DNA of 10,821 nt from Nanobdellota archaeon (GTDB lineage Archaea; Nanobdellota; Nanobdellia; Pacearchaeales; GW2011-AR1): NCBI GenBank assembly GCA_018817905.1, contig JAHISS010000052.1, positions 1-10,821 on the forward strand. Direction: 5' to 3'. The notes beneath the pieces were generated by a model. That model saw only the letters and a list, made by a program, of their open reading frames with translations. It had not been told where the DNA came from and made no database searches. The translations under genes and the position numbers were made by a program. Shown one piece after another: positions 1 through 4,663 of this stretch; positions within the stretch are counted from its first letter, which is position 1, and the number at the start of each line of letters is the position of its first letter.

Positions 1-2
1 AT

Positions 3-188
3 TATGATGATTTGGTTATTGGGAACGGAGAAGATGCTTCTATTTCTTATTTGAAAAGCCATTTTGAAGATACTCCTGCGGAAGAGAAAGCGAAGATTCG
101 TGAGCATTTGGAGAGGTATTGCGAGTTAGATACTTATGCGGAGATTTTGTTGGTGGAAGGGTTAGAGGAGCTTGTTGATGGAAAATGA
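3..188 (+). CDS. C-terminal end of a DUF2779-type exonuclease-like protein (5' truncated by window edge)
   Basis: The frame is open from the left edge and ends in TGA, leaving the last 61 residues. The readable piece is acidic and helical and contains YCELDTYAEILL near its end. That gives a Tyr-x3-Asp pair (residues 39 and 43 of the fragment), as in motif III of DEDDy 3'-5' exonucleases. The phrase 'YCxLDTxA' is characteristic of the C-terminus of DUF2779 proteins, an RNase H-fold family often fused to a PD-(D/E)XK nuclease. Catalytic motifs I and II would lie outside the window, so activity cannot be judged. Codon use is G/T-rich, the reverse of the A/C-rich plus-strand genes beyond position 1000. 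Assignment to DUF2779 is from recognition of the motif; a DNA polymerase B-type exonuclease end is the main alternative. Confidence 0.6.
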   Translation, partial: YDDLVIGNGEDASISYLKSHFEDTPAEEKAKIREHLERYCELDTYAEILLVEGLEELVDGK

Positions 189-254
189 GCGAGTTGATTT
201 GGTTTGTTGAATGGTGATGAACCTGAGGAGAAGTGTGAGTGGTGTTCTGGCAGA

Positions 255-671
255 TTATTCTGTAAAATAGTCTGGGTCAAACGTAATATGCTTAAGAGAG
301 AATAAATCACCTAAATCAAATAAAACACTTACGTGGACATTCCCACTCCCATCACTTGTAATCTCTGGATTCCTATAACCTCCCCTATCATCTACAACAA
401 ACCTCTGCCAATCTCCACCATTATTTGTTGCCAAATATAGCTACTCTGATGCTAAAATATAAGGAACAGCCATGCGGCCATTATCATCAATTGCCACAGA
501 TAATGTTTGCCCCAATTTAATAAAGTCTGGAGAATTATCAATAATCTTTTCACTTGCCCACTCTCCATTTTCTCGAGTTGAATGATAAAAAGATTGTGTA
601 TCGTGGGAAATTACATGTCCTGAAAAAAGAGAACAACAAGATAACTAAAGGATTATTTTCAAAGTAAACAA
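255..671 (-). pseudogene. BNR/sialidase-like repeat protein, interrupted by two in-frame TAG codons
   Basis: Read on the minus strand from a TTG at 671 (AAGGAG four bases upstream, AT-rich TATA-like stretch around 695), the frame gives a hydrophobic leader (KIIL*LSCCSLFSGHVI). A beta-propeller-like sequence follows with HSTRENGEWASEKI, VAIDDNGRMAVPYILASE, LYLATNNGGDWQRFV and EITSDGSGNVHVSV, ending in TAA. The Asn-Gly-Gly-Asp-Trp and Asp-Gly-Ser-Gly-Asn-Val-His patterns are those of BNR/sialidase-type (Asp-box) repeats in secreted proteins. TAG codons stop the frame at 645-647 (in the leader) and 441-443 (before LYLATNN). At about 139 codons it is far shorter than a complete propeller, so it is probably a decayed fragment. 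A second frame also encodes a hydrophobic leader from ATG 674 (MVVYFENNPLVILLFSFF), so a frameshift near 620 is possible instead. TAG clearly terminates pyrH in this window, which argues against simple recoding. Confidence 0.55.
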
Positions 672-726
672 CCATCTCCTTATTTATTTTTAAATTTCCT
701 TATGTAGAAAATTGCATTTTTGAGGG

Positions 727-746
727 AGATAGATTGTTTACTATCT
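727..746. other. Short stem-loop just downstream of tRNA-Trp
   Basis: AGATAG (727-732) and CTATCT (741-746) form a perfect 6-bp stem with an 8-nt loop, starting 8 bases past the tRNA 3' end on the minus strand. No T-tract follows directly on the minus strand, so I do not call it a terminator. It could protect or help process the 3' trailer of the pre-tRNA. Confidence 0.35.
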
Positions 747-753
747 ACCGAAG

Positions 754-877
754 TGGGCGCGGAGGGAATCGAACCCCCGTCCTCTGCTCGCTCCGTTTTC
801 TTCCTGAAAAGGAAGCAGGGAAAGTCTGAAAAACTTTCACTCTGGAGGCAGATATTCTACCATTATACTACGCACCC
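754..877 (-). tRNA. tRNA-Trp (anticodon CCA) with a 53-nt intron
   Basis: On the minus strand a complete cloverleaf can be drawn. The acceptor stem is GGGTGCG/CGCGCCC (seven pairs, one G-U) and the D-arm contains the usual GG. The anticodon stem TCTGC/GCAGA is perfect, with a 7-nt loop CTCCAGA after splicing (U33, anticodon CCA). The variable loop is 4 nt and the T-arm is GGGGG-TTCGATT-CCCTC. The discriminator is A and no CCA is encoded. The mature length without CCA is 71 nt. The D-stem is weak (an A12/A23 mismatch if numbered conventionally). The intron lies after position 37, the usual archaeal place, and its borders form a bulge-helix-bulge. CCA with A73 fits archaeal tRNA-Trp; a Gly reading would put C instead of U at position 33 and is rejected. 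No clear TATA box sits directly upstream; the nearest good one is at 986-994, beyond the tRNA-like element. Confidence 0.87.
789..841 (-). other. Archaeal tRNA intron with canonical bulge-helix-bulge
   Basis: The 53-nt intron follows G37 of tRNA-Trp. Exon bases CTCC (32-35) pair with GGAG near the intron 3' end to make the 4-bp core helix. The 5' bulge is AGA (cut after AG) and the 3' bulge is CGA (cut after CG), the standard substrate of the archaeal splicing endonuclease. The interior holds two hairpins, GAAAGT-TTTTCAG-ACTTTC and CTTCC-TTTTCA-GGAAG. Many euryarchaeal tRNA-Trp introns carry box C/D guide RNA for 2'-O-methylation of the anticodon loop; here no CTGA D box or RTGATGA C box is seen. 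Confidence 0.85.
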
Positions 878-890
878 GTCGAGAGTTTAA

Positions 891-960
891 TGGGCACCAT
901 TAGGACACCTTCGGTGTCCGCGTTCAGGAAAACTCCATTCCTGAACTATACTACGCACCC
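891..960 (-). ncRNA. tRNA-like structured element upstream of tRNA-Trp
   Basis: Read on the minus strand, this 70-nt block starts with the same 14 nt as tRNA-Trp (GGGTGCGTAGTATA). It ends in GGTGCCC plus A, which can close on the start (GGG/CCC plus further pairs with G-U wobbles). Between these ends are two perfect hairpins instead of tRNA arms. One is GTTCAGGAA/TTCCTGAAC, nine pairs with a 7-nt loop (922-930 with 938-946). The other is GGACACC/GGTGTCC, seven pairs with a 3-nt loop (903-909 with 913-919). There is no T-loop (TTCRA) and no usable anticodon, so it is not a normal tRNA. It lies 13 bp upstream of the tRNA-Trp 5' end and 26 bp downstream of a palindromic TATA box, so it is probably the 5' part of the tRNA-Trp primary transcript. 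It may be a decayed tRNA copy or a structured leader; function unknown. Confidence 0.4.
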
Positions 961-985
961 AAACAAACATACTGATAACTAAACA

Positions 986-994
986 TTTATAAAT
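986..994. promoter_or_regulatory. Palindromic TATA box (TTTATAAAT) serving both strands
   Basis: TTTATAAAT reads the same on both strands apart from the outer base. Its centre is 25 nt upstream of the ATG at 1015 on the plus strand, the archaeal TATA-to-start distance for a leaderless mRNA. It is 30 nt upstream of position 960, where the tRNA-like element and then tRNA-Trp begin on the minus strand. It is the only convincing promoter for either unit. Confidence 0.6.
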
Positions 995-1014
995 TATTCC
1001 ACCTTCATCTTACC

Positions 1015-1455
1015 ATGCCAAAAAGAGGAGCAAGTAAAGGTATTCTTATTGGAATAAATAAGAAAAATAGTGTTGCAAAAAAACCTGCAAAAAAAAAGTC
1101 AGAGATTGAACAAACCCTCTTGAAAAACCTTGTCGAACTGCAAAAAGTCCACATAGACCTAGCGGAAAAATTCGACAAACTTTCAAAAGAAATTTCGGGA
1201 TTGCTTTCCTTGTTTGAAATAACTGCAAGGAATTTCGCGAAAAACGCGCCGCAAACTGCAGAGTATGAAAAAGACAAAGACTTCTTAGAGAAAATAGACA
1301 GATTACTCGACCAAAACAAAACGCTTGCAAAAGGTCTTAGCTTGATGGAAGAAAGAATGAGAGAACGCATGTATAGTCCCCGACCTTCTCCGAGAAAAAA
1401 CGAGCCCTTCGAACAATCGATAGTTTCAGAGAAAAGGCCGCTGCCTCATTTCTAA
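1015..1455 (+). CDS. Conserved archaeal coiled-coil protein of unknown function
   Basis: A 146-residue soluble protein. The first 30 residues are basic and Lys/Ala-rich (KKPAKKK), resembling a disordered nucleic-acid-binding or targeting tail. Residues about 31-70 (KSEIEQTLLKNLVELQKVHI onward) are amphipathic with Leu/Ile heptads and predict a coiled coil. A second helical segment, about 86-118, is EKDKDFLEKIDRLLDQNKTL through LMEERMRERM. The last 25 residues are Pro/Arg-rich and probably flexible. No catalytic motif, membrane segment or signal peptide is visible. I recognise the pattern as similar to small hypothetical proteins of DPANN genomes, without a known role. The ATG is supported by the TATA box centred 25 nt upstream, so the mRNA is probably leaderless. 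The gene is monocistronic and followed by an intergenic repeat with a T6 run (1574-1579). The strong-looking minus-strand frames here lack starts with promoters and are shadows. Confidence 0.8.
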   Translation: MPKRGASKGILIGINKKNSVAKKPAKKKSEIEQTLLKNLVELQKVHIDLAEKFDKLSKEISGLLSLFEITARNFAKNAPQTAEYEKDKDFLEKIDRLLDQNKTLAKGLSLMEERMRERMYSPRPSPRKNEPFEQSIVSEKRPLPHF

Positions 1456-1457
1456 AC

Positions 1458-1596
1458 AAGCTACCCCTCCACCTCCACAAATCCAACTAATCCGATATTA
1501 TCCAAAACTCAATTAATATTACATCCGATTGGTTTTATTATTAACCATTTGGGGCTGGCTACAATTAAGGCTATTTTTTCAAAAATTATATACTAC
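1458..1596. repeat. Intergenic repeat, copy A
   Basis: Copy A begins AAGCTACCCC, continues as a pyrimidine/CCA-rich stretch (1458-1523) and then the conserved core (1524-1596). The core runs GATTGGTTTTATTATTAACC, then GGGGCTGGCTA, then GGCTATTTTTTC and AAAAATTATAT. The core matches copy C (2463-2536) over about 74 bp at roughly 85% identity by eye, with a few single-base indels. It directly follows the stop of the 1015-1455 gene. Reading it on either strand gives no consistent open frame shared by all copies, so it is treated as non-coding. Confidence 0.75.
1574..1579 (+). terminator. T6 tract, possible terminator of the 1015-1455 gene
   Basis: Archaeal RNA polymerase terminates at U-tracts. 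This T6 lies about 120 nt past the stop of the 1015-1455 gene, inside repeat copy A, after a GGCT-rich segment. The same tract is conserved in copy C at 2514-2519, where it follows the 1761-2363 gene. The conserved placement behind two plus-strand genes is suggestive but does not prove termination. Confidence 0.35.
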
Positions 1597-1707
1597 AAGC
1601 TACCCCAACCCCAAACTCCCACTAACCAAATTATCCCAAATCCAACCAGCATTATGTTCCTGATTGATTATTATTGATGGTGTGGAGGAAATTATTGAAG
1701 CTATTTA
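1597..1707. repeat. Intergenic repeat, copy B (degenerate, abuts copy A)
   Basis: Copy B starts AAGCTACCCCAACC immediately at the end of copy A. It carries the same CCA-rich left part (CCAAATTATCCCAAATCCAA) and the TCCTGATTGATT element, then diverges. The GGGGCTGGCT block becomes TGGTGTGGAGGAAATT, but GAAGCTATTT is still recognisable at the right end. It fills the gap to the next gene, so copies A and B together account for all of 1456-1707. Confidence 0.55.
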
Positions 1708-1760
1708 TGTAGGGTTATGAATTGGATACTACCCATAATTTTATTAACATTATTTCATTT

Positions 1761-2363
1761 ATGGATATTAATAAAATGCCACAAACAGAACAACGACAAA
1801 AACTCCGAGAAAATTTTATGGAATCTTTTGTAAGAGCACTTATCCTAAATTCCTACAAACCAGAAGAAAAAAAAGAAATAAAAACAACAACAAATCTGCC
1901 TGCAACAAGCCTTCAGAAATTCCCTGAAAAAAAAGTTTTAAAAATTCCTCAAAGGAGGATATCCCCAATTATTCCAGAGCCGCAAAAAATTCCTACTGGA
2001 AGTCCAATTCCCCTGCCAATACAGAATCAAACGAAACAAAAACCAGGACAAAAACCTGAAACAATTAATTTAGGAAAAATAGCTGCAATCCTCAAAGACC
2101 CATCTGTTTTCGGCGTCGAATGTCCTGGCCCTGGAAAAAACCTCAGAGTAAACCGCTCCGGCGCAATCCAAACAGCGCCGACAATTCTGGCAAAAGAAGA
2201 AATCCAGACAATAATGGAAAACCTGTCTGAAAAAACCCGCATCCCGCTTGTCCAAGGCGTCTTCAAGGCCGCAATCCAAGACCTCCTCGTCACCGCAGTT
2301 GTCTCAGACTTCGTCGGAACGCGATTCATGATTCAAAAACGAACGCCGTTCCAGCGGTTTTGA
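1761..2363 (+). CDS. Standalone domain resembling the N-terminal domain of type II/IV secretion (pilus/archaellum) ATPases
   Basis: A protein of 200 residues. Residues 1-32 are a short helical N-terminus, 33-100 a Pro/Gln/Lys-rich linker, and 101-194 a compact domain. That domain contains LKDPSVFGVECPGPGKNLRV, then a T-x-I-L-x3-EEI stretch, a helix IMENLSEKTRIPL, and ends VVSDFVGTRFMIQKR. The order 'DPxV-x-x-I/V-x-C-PGP-x-K' followed by 'EEI…L(S/A)…P…G-x-R-F' resembles the N-terminal domain of CpaF/FlaI/GspE-like ATPases. No Walker A or B motif is present, so it cannot be an ATPase itself. I infer a structural or partner role and do not assign a function firmly. The ATG at 1761 is preferred; a TTG at 1722 and an ATG at 1776 are in frame, and upstream signals do not decide between them. 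It is flanked by repeat copies B and C. Confidence 0.65.
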   Translation: MDINKMPQTEQRQKLRENFMESFVRALILNSYKPEEKKEIKTTTNLPATSLQKFPEKKVLKIPQRRISPIIPEPQKIPTGSPIPLPIQNQTKQKPGQKPETINLGKIAAILKDPSVFGVECPGPGKNLRVNRSGAIQTAPTILAKEEIQTIMENLSEKTRIPLVQGVFKAAIQDLLVTAVVSDFVGTRFMIQKRTPFQRF

Positions 2364-2412
2364 AAATTTTAGTTACAAGATTCTAAAATCAAAAGACAAT
2401 TATTACCAAAAC

Positions 2413-2536
2413 AAGTTACCCAACCTCCAAACCAAATAATTATTACAAATCCAATCAATATATCCTGATTGATTTTATTATTAACCTTGGGGGGCTGGCT
2501 ATAATTTAAGCTATTTTTTCAAAAATTATATGCTAT
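2413..2536. repeat. Intergenic repeat, copy C
   Basis: This copy starts AAGTTACCCAACC and has a CCAAATCCAATC-type left half. The conserved core runs 2463-2536 (GATTGATTTTATTATTAACC, GGGGCTGGCTATAATT, AGCTATTTTTTCAAAAATT). It lies between two convergent genes (ends 2363 and 2564). It has the same orientation as copies A and B relative to the upstream plus-strand gene, and nothing else is seen in this gap. Confidence 0.75.
2514..2519 (+). terminator. T6 tract, possible terminator of the 1761-2363 gene
   Basis: T6 run at the conserved position inside repeat copy C, about 150 nt beyond the stop of the preceding plus-strand gene and before a convergent gene. It is the counterpart of the tract at 1574-1579. 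Confidence 0.35.
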
Positions 2537-2563
2537 TAATTACCATCACAAATCTGCCTGGCG

Positions 2564-3028
2564 TCATTTCCTCGGCGAAGGATAAGAACCTCGAACCAAA
2601 TCTTTAAACGCGGTGTTGTTAGCTGCATGAAAAATTCTTCCAAAATCTTCTGTTCTCCCAGAAGAATTCTCCTCGCGTTTGAATCTCATACTAACAACAA
2701 TCTCATCTTCTCTCCCATTTACTCTAACGCTCGTAAAAACATCTGCATATTTTTTAGGAACAGACAACCTGCTCAGTTTTTTTGCCAATTCTGCTCTTGC
2801 TTTTTTACTTCTACCTTCGGTAATAACTGCCCTCACAACTTTCCCCCCGTCGTCAATTTCATCAATCTTCAATCTATAACTTCCAAAAATAGGGAACTCA
2901 TCAAGAGTCGCAGTATCTCTTTCAAACAATCTGTCTTGAAAAACTCCCGCACCGCTATGCCCGGCATATCTCTCATGAATATAATTGCAGAGCCGGTCAG
3001 CCAACCGTTCGCCTAATCTTTCAACCAT
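2564..3028 (-). CDS. Uncharacterised soluble protein (154 aa)
   Basis: I do not recognise a family. The protein is charged and mixed alpha/beta without membrane segments. It has an N-terminal helix (VERLGERLADRLCNYIHERY, 2-21), a central part with DEFPIFGSYRLKIDEIDDGG and alternating hydrophobic strands (VVRAVITEG), a Lys/Arg/Glu-rich helix with SRLSVPKKYADVF, and strands DEIVVSMRF. The minus-strand reading is preferred to the overlapping plus-strand frame because of its charged, balanced composition and its promoter. TTTATA on the minus strand (3051-3056) is centred 25 nt before the ATG, fitting a leaderless mRNA. It diverges from pyrH across a 111-bp gap and converges on the 1761-2363 gene. 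It ends in TGA. Confidence 0.7.
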   Translation of the reverse strand: MVERLGERLADRLCNYIHERYAGHSGAGVFQDRLFERDTATLDEFPIFGSYRLKIDEIDDGGKVVRAVITEGRSKKARAELAKKLSRLSVPKKYADVFTSVRVNGREDEIVVSMRFKREENSSGRTEDFGRIFHAANNTAFKDLVRGSYPSPRK

Positions 3029-3050
3029 ACAAAATCCTAATTAACTCCAT

Positions 3051-3056
3051 TATAAA
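3051..3056 (-). promoter_or_regulatory. TATA box of the 2564-3028 gene
   Basis: TTTATA on the minus strand, centred about 25 nt upstream of the ATG at 3028, the spacing repeated at other starts in this window. Confidence 0.6.
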
Positions 3057-3110
3057 CAATTGTTATACTCTATAACCTACTTCTTTTTGTCATAAGCAGT
3101 AGCAAAAAAA

Positions 3111-3119
3111 TTAATAAAC
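3111..3119 (+). promoter_or_regulatory. TATA box of pyrH
   Basis: TTAATAAAC preceded by an A-run, centred 25 nt upstream of the pyrH ATG at 3140. No Shine-Dalgarno sequence is seen between it and the start, so a leaderless transcript is likely. Confidence 0.6.
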
Positions 3120-3139
3120 CTCTTTTCCATAGTCTAACC

Positions 3140-3832
3140 ATGAAAAAGATAATTGTTATTTCTCTCGGCGGTTCCTTAATCGTCCCAGAAAAAATGAATG
3201 CTCCTTTCCTGGTTCAGTTCACAAAAACATTAAAAAAGCATTACAAAAATTACAAGTTCGTCATCGTCTGCGGCGGCGGCGTCATCGCCCGGAAATATAT
3301 CGCCGCTTTGAGAGAAGAAAACCCTCGCAAATCACAAAAAGAATTAAACCAAGCAGGAATCCGCGCAACAAGAATGAACGCGCGTTTTATGATACAGTTT
3401 TTCGGAAAAGAGGCAAATGATTCCTTACCAGTAAACATGAAAGAAGTCAAAGACAACTTGAAAAAAAACAACGTTGTAATTTGCGGAGCACTTAGATACA
3501 CGCCAAACTCAACAAGCGATTCAACTGCAGCAAAGCTCGCCCATTTCCTAAAAACCGACTTCATCAACATGACAAATGTCGCGGGATTGTACAATAAAGA
3601 CCCAACAAAACACAAAAACGCAAGATTCATTCCTTCAATTTCTTGGAAAGAATTCGAAAAAAGGGCTCTAAAAATAAAATTCAAACCTGGCCAAAACTTC
3701 GTCCTAGACCAACAGGCCGCAAAAGTAATCAAAAAACACAAAATTCCGACTTACCTCCTCGGCCCGGAGTTGCAAAACATCCAAAAAGTCTTGGAAGGAA
3801 AAAAATTTAAGGGGACGTTGATCGAAGGATAG
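3140..3832 (+). CDS. pyrH: Uridylate (UMP) kinase, archaeal type
   Basis: Phosphorylates UMP to UDP with ATP in cytosolic pyrimidine nucleotide synthesis; a member of the amino-acid kinase fold family. The sequence shows the N-terminal IISLGGS-type strand-loop (VISLGGSLI, 6-14), the CGGG nucleotide-binding loop (44-47), TSDSTAAKLA (125-134, the usual T-x-D-x-x-A-A region), NVAGLYNKDP (146-155), the signature near the ATP site, and a terminal GT-x-I strand (225-228). At 230 residues it is normal for the archaeal enzyme, and all main motifs are present. The start is supported by the TATA box 25 nt upstream. The gene ends in TAG, the only clear TAG stop in the window. It is followed by a decayed gene, not by a normal operon partner. 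Related kinases (isopentenyl phosphate, glutamate, aspartate) are less likely given the NVAGLYNKDP motif. Confidence 0.93.
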   Translation: MKKIIVISLGGSLIVPEKMNAPFLVQFTKTLKKHYKNYKFVIVCGGGVIARKYIAALREENPRKSQKELNQAGIRATRMNARFMIQFFGKEANDSLPVNMKEVKDNLKKNNVVICGALRYTPNSTSDSTAAKLAHFLKTDFINMTNVAGLYNKDPTKHKNARFIPSISWKEFEKRALKIKFKPGQNFVLDQQAAKVIKKHKIPTYLLGPELQNIQKVLEGKKFKGTLIEG

Positions 3833-3836
3833 CTAT

Positions 3837-4114
3837 GTAGCGGATTTTTTATCCCAATACGCAAAATCTGCTCCACAAACATCGTCTAACAAGATTTCCC
3901 AAATCAAAAACAGTATCTCCGCACAAGAAGAAAAATTGCAGATTTATTTCTTGCACTCAATAATCAATTTCGCGCAGCAGAACTCAGCGTCGATAATTAC
4001 GCGAAATTGAACTATCTGGACTGGGCGGGGGGGTGGGAAATAAACCTGAAAAACCTCTGCAGAGATACTGAAAAAACCGCAAAACTTAAATACATTGTAA
4101 CACAAAGGTTACAC
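3837..4114 (+). pseudogene. Decayed, frameshifted gene between pyrH and the TA pair
   Basis: Two overlapping frames read like one broken protein. Frame one (from 3837, stop TGA 4008-4010) gives helical, polar sequence with SNKISQIKNSI and QEEKLQIYFLHSIINFAQQ. A second frame, open across about 3926-4114, gives FRAAELSVDNYAKLNYLDWA and WEINLKNLCRDTEKTAKLKY and runs without a stop into the next gene. Neither has a promoter-supported start, and GC-ending codons (GCG, CTC, AAC) suggest real coding ancestry. I cannot name the family. The TATA box of the next gene (4085-4093) lies inside its 3' end. It is not an obvious N-terminus of RNP3. It may have been broken when the adjacent TA pair arrived. 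Confidence 0.45.
4085..4093 (+). promoter_or_regulatory. TATA box of the MNT/HEPN pair
   Basis: CTTAAATAC, centred 26 nt upstream of the ATG at 4115. This supports that ATG over the TTG at 4007 that would add 36 residues. Confidence 0.5.
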
Positions 4115-4663
4115 ATGGAACAAAAAGATTACAAACTAGAAATAGTCCTGGAACTCATAAAGAAAAAAGGCCACGCTAGAGACATCGCTAAGAGACTGGA
4201 AACCAACCACATGAATATAGTAAGAAAACTAAAAACTCTTGAAAAAGAAAACATCGTAGACTTCAATGAAGAAGGGAAAAATAAATCTTATTTCCTAAAA
4301 AAAACAATAGAAGCAAAAATCCATATTTACAAAGCAGAGAACTATAAATTGATAAAACTCCTATCCGAGCATTCTTCACTAAGATTAATAATCGAAAAAA
4401 TTCAGGTCAACCCTAAAATAAAACTAGCTCTATTATTTGGTTCTTATGCAAAAGGCATTCCTAAACAAACCTCTGACATAGACATTTACATAGAAACAAC
4501 AAACAAATCAATAAAAGAAGAAATAAAAAAATTAGACACTAGGTTAAACATAAAGATTGGAAAATATAATAAATCAAATCTTCTAATAAAAGAAATAGAG
4601 AAAAATCACGTGGCCCTAAAGGGTGTAGAATTGTACTATGAAAAAAATAAATTTTTTGACTAA
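4115..4663 (+). CDS. Minimal nucleotidyltransferase with N-terminal winged helix, MntA-like antitoxin
   Basis: A 182-residue protein with two parts. Residues about 8-62 form a winged helix-turn-helix (ARDIAKRLETNHMNIVRKLK, then the wing IVDFNEEGKNKSYFL). Residues about 100-180 form a minimal nucleotidyltransferase domain carrying GS-x10-D-x-D (G109, S110, D121, D123, in LLFGSYAKG…SDIDIYI). That motif is the metal/nucleotide site of the MntA/DUF4062-like Pol-beta fold antitoxins, which AMPylate or otherwise mask a HEPN partner. The winged helix suggests autorepression of the operon. The downstream HEPN gene overlaps by 26 nt, typical of a co-translated MNT/HEPN toxin-antitoxin pair. Its AT-rich codon use (ATA, TTA, AGA) differs from pyrH and fits acquisition. 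ATG 4115 is chosen from the TATA spacing; the extension to TTG 4007 reads through the decayed gene. Confidence 0.85.
   Translation: MEQKDYKLEIVLELIKKKGHARDIAKRLETNHMNIVRKLKTLEKENIVDFNEEGKNKSYFLKKTIEAKIHIYKAENYKLIKLLSEHSSLRLIIEKIQVNPKIKLALLFGSYAKGIPKQTSDIDIYIETTNKSIKEEIKKLDTRLNIKIGKYNKSNLLIKEIEKNHVALKGVELYYEKNKFFD

Noticed and set aside
198..305. Plus-strand frame containing EEKCEWCSGRLFCK, a C-x2-C-x5-C pattern like the iron-sulfur end of Cas4/RecB-type nucleases
   Set aside because: Only about 35 codons with no start or promoter, and half of it overlaps the BNR-like frame; too short to call a remnant with confidence.
754..877. Reading the tRNA as tRNA-Gly (UCC), suggested by the Gly-like D-arm GTATAATGG
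   Set aside because: It would put C at position 33 and create a mismatch in the anticodon stem; the CCA reading gives a perfect stem and a canonical intron site.
1717..1833. Short hydrophobic plus-strand frame beginning MNWILPIILLTLFHLWI
   Set aside because: No promoter or ribosome site at the right distance, and it overlaps the start of the 1761 gene in another frame; AT-rich DNA gives such frames by chance.
2627..3016. Plus-strand frame of 129 codons opposite the 2564-3028 gene
   Set aside because: Its composition (Ser, Asn, Phe, Cys-rich) is that of an antisense shadow, and it lacks a TATA box, while the minus-strand gene has both charge balance and a promoter.
4007..4114. N-terminal extension of the MNT protein from TTG 4007
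   Set aside because: The extension reads through the decayed gene; ATG 4115 has a TATA box at the correct distance and begins right before the winged helix.
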